Part shown: positions 1 through 12,879 of the stretch, piece by piece
How the letters are laid out: each line of letters begins with the position of its first letter
How positions within the stretch are numbered: the first letter of the stretch is position 1
Notes under the pieces: generated by a model
What the model saw: the letters and a program-made list of their open reading frames with translations, nothing else
What the model was told of the DNA's origin: nothing
The model's database searches: none
Assembly: GCA_002205965.3 (NCBI GenBank)
Contig: NADL03000649.1
Location: 248,001 to 312,000 of the forward strand
Direction: 5' to 3'
Source of the DNA: Kappaphycus alvarezii
Taxonomy: Eukaryota; Rhodophyta; Florideophyceae; Gigartinales; Solieriaceae
Length of the DNA stretch: 64,000 bases
Program-made: the position numbers and the translations under genes

Positions 1-94
1 GAAGAGATCAAGGAGGGCATCCATGCACGTCGTCTGGTCCTTACCATCAGAGGCCTGAAGAATTCCTTCTCACACAGGACTATGCGCAACCACG

Positions 95-1181
95 AGGCAT
101 ACTCATCTTTAACTATAGAATGATTCCTATGGAGGAAAAAGGGCCTGGGAATGGATCATCTCGATTACGCGTGACTACTACGAACTCCACGTAATCATCC
201 ATTTCTACATTAATATATGCCTATGTTTTCGTACGTTGAACGGACCATTGCTACCTCAAGAAGATTTCCGACTATTGATCAGAGTTCTATTCTCATTCCA
301 AAACGGAAGGTTCACGGAAGCAGGTCCAGAGTTTGTGGGAAGTCATATATCATTACTCTATAGGAAGGTATGGAATGGTAGCTATCGGAGACTTGTCGCA
401 AACATATCTGAACATTATCCGTCCAGTTTACGTATTTCTCAAGAACAACCAAGATGTGCGACTGAGAGGTTACAGCTTGCCCCCTGATATGGAATATCGA
501 CTGGTCCCATATCCTCTATGGGAACCTTACGTTGCTCCGCTCAGAAATACAACCTCAGCCGAAGACCAGGATCCTCCCGAGGCCGTGATGATGATACGAG
601 CTGGACCATCAAGTGATCGGGGCGGATCATCGAAGAGGGCAAGGCGTCGGGAGCAGCGAGGAAGATCGCCAAGAAGATCGCCTCAAACACCGCCTAGTCT
701 CCCAGGGGGAAACTATGCATCCTTAATTATTGGACGGCTACCAATTAGACGTTGGCTTCGCGAAATGACAGAGGACCCTCGAGAAGCAGAAGTAATTTCC
801 TTTTTTGCCATTAGTATTTGCATGTGCTTCCAGACCATTCACGGGGCGCACCTTACTCGTGAGGACTCAGTCCTTATGTTGCGAGTTTTTTTCTCCTTCA
901 GATACCCGTTTCTGGACCCGTTGCCAGAAAAGTTTGCATACTACGTTTACTACCTCACATTTGGAAGGTTTGGAGAAGTGAAACGGGAGGAGCTCATTAG
1001 AGAACACTATGAAACCATACGCCGAATCTACGAAACTCTTGACCAAGGAGATGAGCCGGTCATCGCACGGTACACACTCTCTCATCATATTGGAAATGAG
1101 CTACTACCATATCCTTATAGTGAACCCTATACTCTCCCTGATGAATGGATAGAACTCCCACAAGAACAACAAGAGCAGTGA
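95..1181 (+). CDS. LTR-element 3' ORF with a tandemly duplicated domain (5' part frameshifted)
   Basis: I do not recognise the family. The open frame 333-1181 continues upstream in another frame after a one-base shift near 330-345. Two units of about 140 residues are similar: unit 1 spans about 95-530 and unit 2 about 712-1150. Both carry a hydrophobic ICxCF stretch, then RVxFSF, and end in PYPxxEPY (PYPLWEPY and PYPYSEPY). An Arg/Ser/Pro-rich linker lies between them (about 585-710). The ORF stops 33 bases before an LTR and just upstream of a purine tract, so it is the last coding segment of an LTR retrotransposon whose pol would lie left of the window. It could be an extra 3' ORF or a C-terminal extension of pol. 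The repeat and the context are directly visible; function is unknown. Confidence 0.6.
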
Positions 1182-1200
1182 CGAGCCGGGACGTTCGTCT

Positions 1201-1214
1201 TGAGCGGGAGGGCG
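1201..1214 (+). promoter_or_regulatory. Polypurine tract of the left-edge LTR element
   Basis: A purine-rich stretch (GAGCGGGAGGGCG) directly abuts the TG that opens the LTR at 1215. This is the usual position of the plus-strand primer of an LTR retrotransposon and fixes the element's orientation as +. Confidence 0.55.
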
Positions 1215-1933
1215 TGATGTGCGCAAATTCGCACACGAAAAAATTTAGATGAGGACCATAATTGTATACAGTATTGGAACTGGGAAGATATTTTTACAGT
1301 TTTTGAATTTGCAAGATATTTTTAATTTGGGTGAGTGTGGCAAATTCATCGGTTGATTTTTTATTTTAGGACACGCTGTCATAGTGGATGTCAGTACAGT
1401 TCTAGGTTGTGGGTGATACTACGAGTGACTCTGAAAGGTCTATATAATGGCCACATCAATTCCCACCCCTGGCCGATGGGTGGCTGGCATGGGTATGGCA
1501 CCTAGATATTTACCTTGAGGAAATATCTTCTAATGGTCTCTCTGGTTCACACGATTCCCGTGAATGCGTTTTATGGTATTTAGTATGTTTGATTGAGACT
1601 TTAGGATTAGCCGAAAGTCTATATAAGCTGAGTAAAGTGCTTCCTCCTTGAGAGGTCAAGCAAGTTGGCAGACAACTTCAGGTCAAGCTCCGAGTAGTAG
1701 GAAGTTGAGAGTCAACTTCAGACCCTAGAAAACTTTTTCCTAAGCTGGTCGCAGAGCATCAGTGGTAGACCCTGCCCCTTTTATACTTGCTTGTAGCCCT
1801 CTCAACTCTCTCCCATATACACTCCTTTTTATTTGTTCAACTATACCACGGTAGCACTTTTGTCGCTCGCAACACCTCCGTCTTGGGGTAGTTGGTTCTA
1901 AGTATCTCTTCTCCCGACGATTTACCCCTATCA
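1215..1933 (+). repeat. 3' LTR (about 719 bp) of the left-edge retrotransposon
   Basis: The repeat begins TGATG and ends CCCTATCA, so it has TG...CA ends. A clearly related direct copy lies at 56417-57109. TATA-like boxes occur at 1441 (TATATAATGG) and at about 1619 (CTATATAAGC), consistent with an internal promoter. Compared with the 56 kb copy it carries an extra partial duplication of a GAAGATATTTTT-type motif near 1285-1325. Target-site duplication cannot be judged because the 5' end lies outside the window. Confidence 0.75.
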
Positions 1934-2144
1934 CACCCCACATTCCCCCATTTTATTTACGTGTAAGGAATTTCGTTCGATTCGGCACAAGCAGGCACGT
2001 ATGAGCATACCGTCTGTAGAACAGATTTGAGAGTCACCAAGAAACCTGACCCCGGGCCTCCGTTAGGCGGCGGCGTCGGTGTGTACTTTTATAGTGTTTC
2101 TCTACTGTGAACCCTGTACGTAGTGTAAGTCCCCCACACAGTTT

Positions 2145-2349
2145 GAAGGCTTGTGCCCATCCCAATATCCACCCTTGGAGGCTAACACCCAGACGCGTAC
2201 ACGTGCTAACAGATGTCGCGCGGAACGTGGCCGTTCTAGCGATGGAGACTTATGGGAAGGTTAGAGCGGTGCTTACCCGAAGGCACGCTGCCGCGGCCGT
2301 CATGTCTAACGCGGCATGCCTACTCGCTGGCATTGAGCCGGCCCTGTAA
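2145..2349 (+). pseudogene. 5'-truncated 3' tail of non-LTR retrotransposon family A
   Basis: The frame 2107-2349 matches the last ~65 residues of the large family A element that ends at 49810. Shared features are the stretches LTDVARNVAV, YGKVRAVLT and RHAAAAVMSNAACLL, and the stop falls in the same place. Severe 5' truncation is typical of target-primed reverse transcription. A short GTAA/TTAC stem overlaps and follows the stop codon. The fragment is non-functional. Confidence 0.8.
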
Positions 2350-2960
2350 GAAATGTTATTTGTGTTACCCATCAGTGACGACTTATCCCGTATAACGCAT
2401 TCGCGGCGTTGATACAACTGAGCACATCTTCCAGACATTCAAATAACCCAAAGCTTCCCCCGTTTGAACTGTTTCATTACCCTACGTATTCCCCTAATAT
2501 GGAACATGAAAGTAGCCACTAGATTAACCTTCATGTTCCAACTGTATCTACTCTACCAATGCCGTTTCAAGACCATATAATTGGCATGAATGAAGGAGAT
2601 CACATCTGTTCATCCATACTGCACGCGGAACTATCATAGGGAAAGGTTTGGGTGTTTTACTCTTGGAAGATATATCCGGTCTATCTTAACCATCATGGTA
2701 ACGTCGAAGCTGAAGTAGACGCTGTTGTTCTCAACAAGCTTACAGCTATCCACAGCGAAATACATCGCACTTACCTACACACAAAGAATATATTCTCAAT
2801 ATTCTTAAACGCAAACGAATTCAGCGACATGAAATGTTATAACAGACGTCGTTTTCCGAGAAGGCTTTTCAGTTTAGTTTCTCGGTAACTTTTCGTAGGC
2901 ACTTCAGTCAATAAAAGATGCCGAAACTAGTGTGAGGACGTCGCTTCTTACCGTCTAGGT
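2350..2960. other. No recognisable gene; a short repeated segment
   Basis: A 78-residue open frame at 2652-2888 has no family I recognise. The segment at about 2638-2685 (GGTTTGGGTGTTTTACTCTTGGAAG type) resembles 2963-3010, which leads into the Harbinger relic. This suggests a partial duplication of its 5' region. Confidence 0.3.
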
Positions 2961-3610
2961 GGGGGAAAGTCTCGAGTGTTTTTACTGTTGGAAGATATAT
3001 TCGATCAAGTGCTGAAAGGCCTTGATAATTCCATTACACTACTTGGTATGGAGGAAGAGTTCGGTATGCTCAGCTCAAGCTTTAATGAAATATTTTGGGA
3101 CACGTTAGAATAATTTCTGTCAAATTATGGTGATTTTCTGGTGCTGAGTACCCTCTCGTTAGCTGTACGGGTTTATACATAGAACCATGATTCGAATGAC
3201 AAGACCAGGGAGTAAAAAAAGCGTATAACGCAGCTGCTATTCCGGACACAAGCGCATTAAATATTTAGTTGACCAAACAATATCAACCACAGACGGGCTT
3301 ATGTTTTCTTTGTATGGACCTCCCGAAGAAAGAAAGCATATTAGGAGCCTGTATGAATGTTGTTTGGAGACAGTTATACATGTATGGTAATCTTGTGTAC
3401 ATTTTGAGACTATAATATTGGAGGGCGTCTTATAATGAAGGGCGCTACACCTGTCTAAAGAAAGTTTAAAATTTCCATGAGATTTTTTCGGGTTGCAGTT
3501 GAATGGAATTACAAAGACCTAAAGCAGCAATGGCCAAGGAACGACTATTTTCGATGTTTTGAAGTTCAACACGTTCCAATCACATTAGTTTATGAAACAT
3601 CCGTCTCGGT
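2960..3610 (+). pseudogene. Decayed PIF/Harbinger-type DDE transposase
   Basis: No long frame survives, but translating across stops gives the order of motifs seen in the better copy at 41.3-42.0 kb. EIFWDTLE is at about 3085 (EIFWECLE in the other copy). YSGHKRIKYL followed by DGLMFSLYGPPEERKH spans about 3239-3340, matching the family's DG...YGPVEGRxHD block with the second Asp. RVAVEWNYKDLK is at about 3495, matching VEWMFKEVK, the block with the catalytic Glu. The relic is AT-shifted and carries several stops and shifts. It lies on the + strand in AT-rich DNA. Confidence 0.7.
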
Positions 3611-6600
3611 TCCTAGCATGAGTACTTAATTACTAAGAGAAGGATAGAATTTTTTCAATTCAATCCTAATACTCCAAAATTACAGGATATTCTAGAACCT
3701 GCGACAAGTGGTACATTTTCAAAGCTTTGAAGACTTAGAAAGTGCATAATTAACGTCTAGTTTCCCGAAATAGCTCCTTGGTTTGCGAATTCACGTATTC
3801 GCGCGGGACGCGGACTTATCTTTTCGAGATTCGCTCTACGGAGTTTCGTGAAGCTTTTCGGGCATGGGTCACGATATCTCCAATATTTGTGGGAAGATCC
3901 GTTCTCGCTTTATATCGCTCCTCCTGCTATAAGTCGAATTTTCATCCCCAAGCGTTATATGTTTTTCCATTATTTCCATATGAAATGAATCCTTTTAATT
4001 TTCAAACTTCACAAGCGCCTCTGTAGGCCCGACGGCCCCTTTTCTAAGACTCGTTTCCTTTTGAAGTATTAAAGGAGCAATTATTTTACCTAAAAGATGG
4101 TTTCCCTTTTTGGTGGTTCTGCTGTTATCACCTCGCAGATCTGCCAGTCTCAGAGGGACTTTGTGAAACTAATGAGCTGAGTCTTTATTTACTCATATGT
4201 GATAATAAATTAAGCTCTGGATGTCTTTTATTCAAGGGACTATATGAATTCTCAATATTGTCATCAATCGCAGATATTAAGTAATGTAGTAATGATTTTG
4301 TCTTTGTCTGAAATATCTTCCGAATTGGCCTCTGGTTCCTCAATCTTCATGACTGAAAACTCAACGAAACTCAACCACGAGGTTGATCCAATCAGTCGGA
4401 GATTTTTATTTTGGCCTGGTTGGAGCTGGAAAACGACGTCTCTTAGCTCAGTGAGAAATAGTTCTGGATTCACAGTGAACGCATTCCCCTTATATACAAG
4501 ACCTTGACGTTGGGTATCAGTTTCACACACACAAAAGGAGGGAGCAGTCACATTTCGGCAGTTGAATCTAACTAGCTTGTGTGTTTTCCTCCGTCGGATA
4601 AGCACTTTCATCAAAGTTTCTGTAGCTCAGAAATAGTTCTGGCGCCATTGTTAGAGTATTACACGAAATCAAGCGAAAAAGTGCAGTGTTTTGTTGTTGA
4701 GTGATTGGAGGGGCTGTGAACGATAGCGATGGTAAGACTGGAAGGAATGAGGGGTAGGGAAATGGGTAAGCATTGGGGTATGGGCGGTGTTTGACAGTAA
4801 GCAATGCGGATTGGAGAGGATGCTGAGGGTGTGCCGGTGTGGCAGGTCTAGATGCTAAAATTATTTTGAGGTGGCTTGGGAGTGTTGTAGGAACGGAACC
4901 GCTCATTCTCAGGAGGTTGGTTTCCATAGCTAGCTGAGGGTGTTTGAATTGGAATATGGAGCGATGTTAGGGTTAATTGGCAGTTTTTATCGATTAACTC
5001 ATTCTATTAGAGCGATATTTCTTTGAGTATTTTTATATGCTGCGAATTTTTTCGTGGGAGAAAATCGTGTTGATTTGCAACGTATTCAATTTGTTAGCGC
5101 TGTAGACGAAACTACTCAAGGAATAAATGCTACCAAATGTCTCTAGCTTTTCATTCGGACAAGCATCATAATAAAGACTCAAAATGGAGCCAAATTTAGC
5201 TAAGATGTCGTCAAAATGTTTCCCAATCCGACTTTTTGTACAGAAATGTCTAAATGTGGATTTAGAGGGCATTATAACGAAATTTAAAGCTCTCAAATTT
5301 AGGTTACATATCCAAAGCTATGCAATTTTCCCTCGTTGTAGTCAGTTCAGTGATGATAAGCAAGTTTACTACAAGAATTCGTTCTACAGAAGGGATCATT
5401 AGAGCATTCTTCGACCATTTAAAGCCTACTTGTAAATTTACAATCGCAGCAATTGGTGACCAGTGCCACCCCCACTGTGAGAAACTCCATTCTCCTGATT
5501 AGTCCGACGGTTAAGGAAATTTTGGCGTATGTCATGGCCCTGTTTTCTCGCGCTGTATCTCTACAATTATACTGAGTGAATCTGAATTGATCTTTATGGT
5601 TATTAGTACTAGTGGATATTCGTAGTAGTCAACACATTTGTTAAAATATTAAGCCGTGTCATCCAACTGATTTATGATATGATATCTGATCCATGTCATG
5701 TAAAGATTTTCTTTCTGTAAAGGTTCTTTTAATGTAGCCAAGCTTCGATTTGACTGCATGAATGACTCAAAAACTACCTGCTCATTTTCTTTGTATTTTT
5801 ATGCACCATTGATATTTTTGTCACTTGATAACTGCATCATGGACTCTTTTGCGGCATAAAACCTTCATAAAGGTCCCCTATTGGGTTCAGCTCGCGAATC
5901 GCCGCAGGGATGAAGTTGAAATTGCAGTCGCAGAAAAGCTTCCCCATTCTTTATCGCCGGTCCAAGTACCATTCGCATTTTGATTAAGTTTCTTCTAATG
6001 CTATTGAAAAATTGCTGAAAAACCGTGACACAAATTTTTGCCTCGAATGGTTTTACATTGTGGTATCGATTTAACAGTTATTCACTACAGGTTTTATTCC
6101 TTCCCTGATCTGTCTACTCCCTTTATCGTTATATTTAACTGCCTGCCGAGTAAGACCGATGACTTAGAGCGCACTGCGTCTATTCTGTCCCACTATTAAT
6201 CGTCGCAAATAACATTTCTAACTCCACTCTCCACAGAGTAATTTTATGTGCTCATGTGTAGCTTATTGTTACTTTTGAAATTCTGCTTCTCTTGAAGTTT
6301 AGATGTGCTCTTCTTTCAAGTCATTATTTCATACCTCCCTGCTATCTACCCCACATTATACACCCTATCTTCTACATCCATTCTTAGGTCACAGTGAAAT
6401 TGAGGAGAAGCTTCGTCCTGAGACAGAGAATTAGATGTCAAGTCTTGCGCTTGAACTGGTTCGAAGTCCAAGCAATCGAGGACTTCAAGGCTTTTGGGAT
6501 AGCAAGTCTTACAATTAATGGGGGAATGGCTAAAGCAGAAGCAAAAAAGGTTATAAATTGGAGTAAAATAAATAACGGCAAGGTTTCTTGGTTAAATGTG

Positions 6601-9600
6601 AGGTTTTCTACGAGGTAGGGATGTGACTCAGGCGCAATGAAGGAATTGTAGAGGGACGGAATTAATTGCAAAAGAAGTTCCTGAAAGTCACGGAGGAAAA
6701 AAATATGTTTTAAAGAAGCTGGAGTTCTCTCGTTCATGCGCAATGGTAATACTGAATAACCTAATAGTTTTCTCTATTCTGTTTTGGCTGACACATTTTA
6801 CGCCTTTGAAAAGTTTTGAAATTATCCATAGAGGTCGTAGATATTTCGCCTAAATTAAATCCAAAACTTTTCTGATCTCTATGGTTTCTTTAATCAAGGG
6901 CCCTTCAGTGTTAGCCTCAAATATGAAATAATATTTCAGACATTCCGGGGTTTCTTAATTTGGAAGGTTACCCATCTTTTACTGTTTTTCCTGGGAAAAC
7001 GTCGCAAAATAGAAAAAACATATCCCATGGGTGCATAAAGTAGAATAGTATATTTTGAAATGGAATTAAAGAGCGCACTGGGTAATTTAGAAATCTCTGG
7101 GTGGGTGTATTTACGGTCCGCCGAACGCCTCCCAACAACAGTTCTCAATAATGAACGCAGGGGCTAACGAAGTTGTTTATACAGACGGAAAGTAATATTT
7201 TCGTAAGCATGTCAAGAATGCTTACTCACAACTTATCTGCCTCGAAAAAGCGAGGGAATCACATTTTAGTGGTTTGCGACAGTTATTTTTCTACCATTTC
7301 CCTGAATAAAGCATACAATGCGGTTCACATCCTATCTTGAGCGCACATGAGTATTCAGATGATGGGAAGCATTAAAGGTCAATTTCAAACAGGGTTCATC
7401 AGAAGATGAGGCAGAATCAGCTTTGCCAATTTTGGAAACATTGATGGACAGGTAGAGGTAAAGTCGTTCGAGTTTGAAACAATTTGGAACAAAAATAAAG
7501 TACTTTAGCTTACGTTTATAATAAATGATATGTATATAAGCCTAAATGCACTGAAAACTGCTTAATATATATTTTACTGACCTCATGGAAAATGTGAGAC
7601 ACAGTTCCAGCCTCTCCTTATGAATTTGGACATGAAAGACCTTTCATTCGATTGATTGGTGACAAATTTTATGCATGATTATTGATTACTCGCACTATAG
7701 CTTCGCAGTGAAGGTGGGAAAAATTTACGCTATGAGACGTCTGCACCAGTAAAGCAAGAGATTCATAGAATTTAATGTGAATAGCTGCACTAAAGGTGTG
7801 AAGTTTCAGTGGTATCATTATCCAAGCGGAAATGCTGAGGAAGAAAAGAGCTACTATAGCACCAAGCATAAACTTTACGGAGAAAAAATAGGACTGCAAT
7901 TTCTTTCAAACAGGGTTGTCTGCTGAGTACAGCAGAAAATCCGCTAGTTGTAAGTGTAGATCAGGTATGGAGACAAATAGCCTCTACGAAAGGTGCCGGT
8001 TCTTTTAGGAGACACAAGTTACCTGTAAAAGGAGTTTCGCATCGAAGTTCAGAAGCATTTGAAAGTTTTTCATTTCTGTTTTACACCACTCATTTCATTT
8101 TCTAAAGTTTGTTGAAGTAGGCTTGTAACCTATAAATATGTTTCTGGGATAATAAATATCCTCATCATATCTGAGCAAGGTGTCCTGATTGAACAAGGTG
8201 TGCGGAACCGTAGTTAACCACGTCTTATCCCGAATTTCATCACGAGGGCTACATCATTACAATGTCATAGTCGCTGGCTGATAGGGAATCCCATGCCACT
8301 TAATGACTAATTCTGAAGATATGGAACACTAATTTATTCTGTGGTGCAATACGGCTTTCCTCTACACACAGTTACTAGTAAGTATCTAGAGAGATTGGAA
8401 AACAAATTATTCAAACAGCATTTTCACCCGCGATGTACCAAAGTTGCAGATTTGAAAATTAAGCATAAAATGCGCTGCTGGATCGCGTTGAGTTAAGAAA
8501 GAAGATCAATGAAACAGTCTGGAAAGAATCATTAAGTTTATAGGATAAATAACCCAATTACAGCTGGATATTTCGGAGATAGGACATATCAAGGTTGCCC
8601 TTAGTACTTGAGAGATTTAGATACACAAAGAAATCCAACCGGGGAATAAAGTTAGCAGCATTGCATATATTTCATCGCAATAGTAATAATGATCGCGTCG
8701 TAAACAATAATAATTTTATTCCCCTTTGTGGGCTTTAGAATTTGTTCACATAAGAAAATAAATAAATTAAAAGGAAAGTTCCCGGCTTTTATAAGCTTTG
8801 CGGAGCTTTGATAAAACGAAATATTAGCTCTAATTCGTTATTGGTAGTAGAAAGAGTATAGTTCAAACGCTTGATGAATGTGGCTTTGAAGCATGGCAGT
8901 ATGTAATATTGAGAGGCGCGAACAAAATACCACATCTCATTAGAGAGCTAGGAAATGCTCTTCTGAGATGTCGGTTTCGTGCGACTCAACAGTTGATTTG
9001 AGTGAATATTTTCTGCATTTTGGGCGATAAATGGTATTTAAGTTGTTTTACTAAATATATTCGGTACCTGTAAAGAATAAATACGTTGCTTTTGTGTAAA
9101 GTAACATTTTTGAAACTAAATGTTTTTATCGGTTTTTATAAGTCCCAGTGAATTTTATTGCGCCCACATAAATCATTATTAACACCCTATAATGATTAAT
9201 ATTCGATACAGTGACATGGTGGGGATCTGATAAAATAAAGAAAAGGAGAAATTTTTAATGCACCTGGAGCTATTTCGCACATTTTCAGGAAGATCCACAA
9301 GAAAATATTATTGCCTCACTTCTTAACACCGAAATTGCAGCGTGAACTATCAAAAAGCTGCATACATCACTAGTTACAACTAAAACCTCACTTGAATTGA
9401 AGGAAACAGCTCCCAGTAAAGAGGGAGCTCGCTTAGTATCTCATCTCAAGGAAAATGATACCTATAAAGAGATCCAGTGCATGCTAGAAGCTGACATTAA
9501 TACCCCAGCGTCGTCTGGAAAGTCATTTTACATGGTATGTTTCACTAGGAAGGGCAGAAGGTCTTGATTTTCAGTAGAACATCGAACCATGAAACGAAAT

Positions 9601-10924
9601 ATCGAGGCAAAATGCTCGCTACTAAGTAATATAGAATAGAAGCTCCACTATCTAAACTTCAACTAGGTATATACTACTCTGGATGTTTTATTCCGTAGGT
9701 TAGACTTTCTCTATGACATGATATGTCACATATACACACAACTTAGCACGAATGTCCTGCATCTACTGTAGTTTCAAACCACCAGTATGTTAATAACCAG
9801 GTCTAATAGGCTCTTTGCTGTCAATAAGAGTTTCCTTACAGTTTTGGATACATAATTTAACCCCATTGGTACACCTGGAATCGCAACGGGCCAGTTTCAC
9901 ACTGCCATATTTTATCACTGCTTCACTAACTAAAAGCTGCCTAGCTATACCATACCACCTGGACCGATGTACATCTTAGATGTTGTCAGAATGTTTCAAT
10001 CGTGCTGACTAAAAGTTATGAAAGCGCTATTTATGATACAATCGGATCTGTTTTACGGGAAAAATTTCCATAATCTATCATTTGACTTCACTCAACTTTG
10101 ACAATTGTCTATCCATAACTCTAGTAAAACTTGGTTTGGAGCTATCGGCATAAAAAAGCCAGCCGCAACCCAAGTTTACACGAAAGTTCAACCCAGATCA
10201 GATCTGCTCGTGTGAGCATAAAACTAAGTACTGGAACTGTCCGCTTAACAATAGATGGTTCGTATGAGTTAAGAGAGAAATTATATGACCTAGCTCTGGT
10301 GTTACTCTGGAGCTTTCAATTTCGAAGTAATGCAATTTGGATTACGTTAAAGCACAGTCTAAGTTATAGCGTGTAGTGAATGAAGCCTTGAAGTATTCCA
10401 TTCTCGCTCCAATTTATACGGATGACTTTATTGGTTCCATTAACTGCATATGGGAGCACATTGAACATATTGCCTCCATTTGGAATCATGGCTAAGCTCA
10501 AGATTCGCATGAGTATATGAGCGTAAATTTGGTTATTCTACGTAAAAAATTGTGAAGTTCGCGTTGATGAAGCTAAAATTGATGCCTAGAATATTCATGG
10601 CAATTCAACGGAGTTGCGTATTTTTCTTTGCTGGGCTTATCAATACTGTCAAATTATAAATAAATTAACGAGGATAGTCCAGATCCTCTCGCTGAGACTT
10701 TAGAAAGAGAAAAAATCTAGTTGATAAAAAAGTGCTGCAGTATTAATTAGTTTGAAGTATAAGCTCATTAATCCACCTAAACTCAGCCGAAAGTAGCCTT
10801 TTTGGACTCAAAGTTTCCTTTTATCTTGTGAAAAGATGCGTCAAGTGTATCCCGTAGATACTTGTATGAACAACGGAAGATGTTTTGCAATTTTACTTCC
10901 TTAATTTACACTAGTCGCTTAATG
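3611..10924. other. Long AT-rich stretch without a recognisable gene
   Basis: The region is visibly AT-rich with stops in all frames. The longest frames (for example 3778-4026 +, 4264-4614 -, 4568-4927 -, 6438-6743 -) show no domain I recognise, and several overlap frames on the other strand. With the relics on both sides it is probably old, decayed transposon sequence. A segment at about 10125-10205 resembles 38150-38225. Confidence 0.5.
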
Positions 10925-11165
10925 ATCTCGATTGTGAGGAAGCATTTAGAATGAAAAGAGAGTTTGTAGCGGCAATTTTCTCCCTACGGAAGTTTCTGTT
11001 GTGCTTATTTTCTAACAAGCCGCTCAAGTTGATACTAGATCCCGAAGATTTTTTACGGTCCTACAAAAGAATGATTTAAAGGGTAAAATGGCGCTTTCCA
11101 TGGATTTAATTGGATATCATGAGAGTTTAGAGCGAGTTCGAGCCGATTGTAAGCAATGAAGAATG
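10925..11165 (+). pseudogene. Ty3/gypsy RNase H relic
   Basis: The frame from about 10930 reads MKREFVAAIFSLRKF, then NKPLKLILDPEDFLRS. This matches the gypsy RNase H block KREALAVVFALKKF...KPFVVY..NQAL seen at 35.4-35.7 kb. After one frameshift, GKMALSMDLIGY follows at about 11085, corresponding to GRLARWMDLMAEY there. Most flanking pol sequence is unrecognisable, so this is an isolated decayed fragment. Confidence 0.55.
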
Positions 11166-12879
11166 CGATTTTTTTGTGCATAGGGAGGTCTGGTATACTG
11201 CCCGCTACCAAGGCCAAATTATGGTACCTTGTATCCGTGATATATTCTGTCACTCCTCTTCGGAAAAAGTATCGGAGTCCTACCATACTTCTCCTTTCTC
11301 TAACCCATGAGGCCTAAAATATGTAGATTATTCGAATTGAGACGAATTTTGATCATTTAAATAGGCAGGAAGTTTAATGTTCGAGAACTGAAAAGGCAAG
11401 GGTGTACGAGATATGGTTTCAAGTTTTTTCTTCTTGTCAAAGGTGACTGCAATTCTTCGCACATTTCTGGAATACTTCGTATATTGTAAAATTTAAAAAG
11501 GATTATTTTTATCTCAGGTATGTATTGGTGACGGGACATTTTATGAATATAGTCACTACTTAATTAATATTTGCGAGGGACTGTAGAAGAGCAGATCGAT
11601 TCCGGCGTGACGCACGAGAGCGACCATTAAGATTACGTCCATCTTCGAGACGTATTCCATGGATTCATTTAGTCCGCCCTTCACTTCGGAGACAGTAAAT
11701 GAGTACTTTAATATTGGCGCACAGCCTTTTTTTAAAGTTCTCTATAGAAGGTGCCCCCCAAAACTCGACCTCAAAATTCTCTGCTTACTTCTTGAAAAAA
11801 AACGACGTAGGTAAATATTCCCCTATGTCTTTCGTCCAACTATTGTCAATGTCCAGGACCGCTCGAAATCCGCTTTTTCACCCCCAGTAATATCTTAAGT
11901 TTTGGTGGTTCCTAATTTTCATGTTTGTCGAATAAAAAACTACGTCAACTACTATTATGTTGAGTCTTAAAATTTGTACGCCAACTTCACCTTATTTAAT
12001 GTTTTTTCCGAAAAATTTCTATTGAAGAAAATTCAAGTTATCTGAATGCCATATTAATAGGTAGAGAAGGCAAATACAGACTATAAAAGCCTTCGGTAGA
12101 GGTTTCTTGATACAAAAAGGAGGTAAAACTCTAGAACGCTTTCGTATTCGATTTCTCTTCATATAATCAGCAAGTTTGAGAGTTTTGGAACTGAACAGAT
12201 TAATTTTCTAGCAGTTGGTCAAGTTCATCCGTTTTAAGATACCCAACTTCAAACATTCAGCCAGAATATCTTCGCCATGCCAATTATTCACAGAATTCGT
12301 TGAGAATGTCCTACCGAATTCCTCCGAGAAGTCTATGACGAGTACGGGTTTTCCCTTTAGTGTCCAAGAAATCAGTATTCTGAATGCCATAGGGTATGAT
12401 GAGAGTTGCGAACTAGATTTCTATGGCCTGCGAGGAAACAAAACTTAATCTTTTGGAACACCGATATAGGGAATAAATAATTAAATAATTGTAATTTTTC
12501 GTATAGTCCATCGGTTATTGATAGTTTATTTCTAAACATTCGCCCGCCGCTACCACAATTCCTTCTCTGTTATCTTTGTTATAGTAACTACTCTTCTGTA
12601 TACGTTCCCTTTGTTTGTTTGGTATTTCCCATCGTATCGGTGTATATAGGAACATCAGGTGACGTAAGAAACTGTCAATTCCTCGCCAATAATTGATAGC
12701 GAATTGGCCGAGTCACAGGCGTATCTGCTGACGTAGATGAGAGCGACGTCTCAAAGAGCGCTTTGTGGGCAATGAGATCACTAAATCGGCAGAAGGTGCA
12801 AGAAAAGCATACTGTGCAGGAATAAAGATGAAGATATGGCGTGCAAGGCAAAAAATGAGGTCGAAGGGGGAACTAATGG
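11166..12879. other. AT-rich, no supported gene
   Basis: Only short frames occur, overlapping on both strands (for example 12208-12390 - and 12215-12448 +). None shows a family signature. The position between a gypsy relic and a copia relic suggests further eroded retroelement sequence. Confidence 0.4.

Noticed and set aside
4264..4927. Two overlapping minus-strand frames of about 116-119 codons as genes
   Set aside because: No recognisable domain, overlap with plus frames, and location in an AT-rich transposon graveyard.
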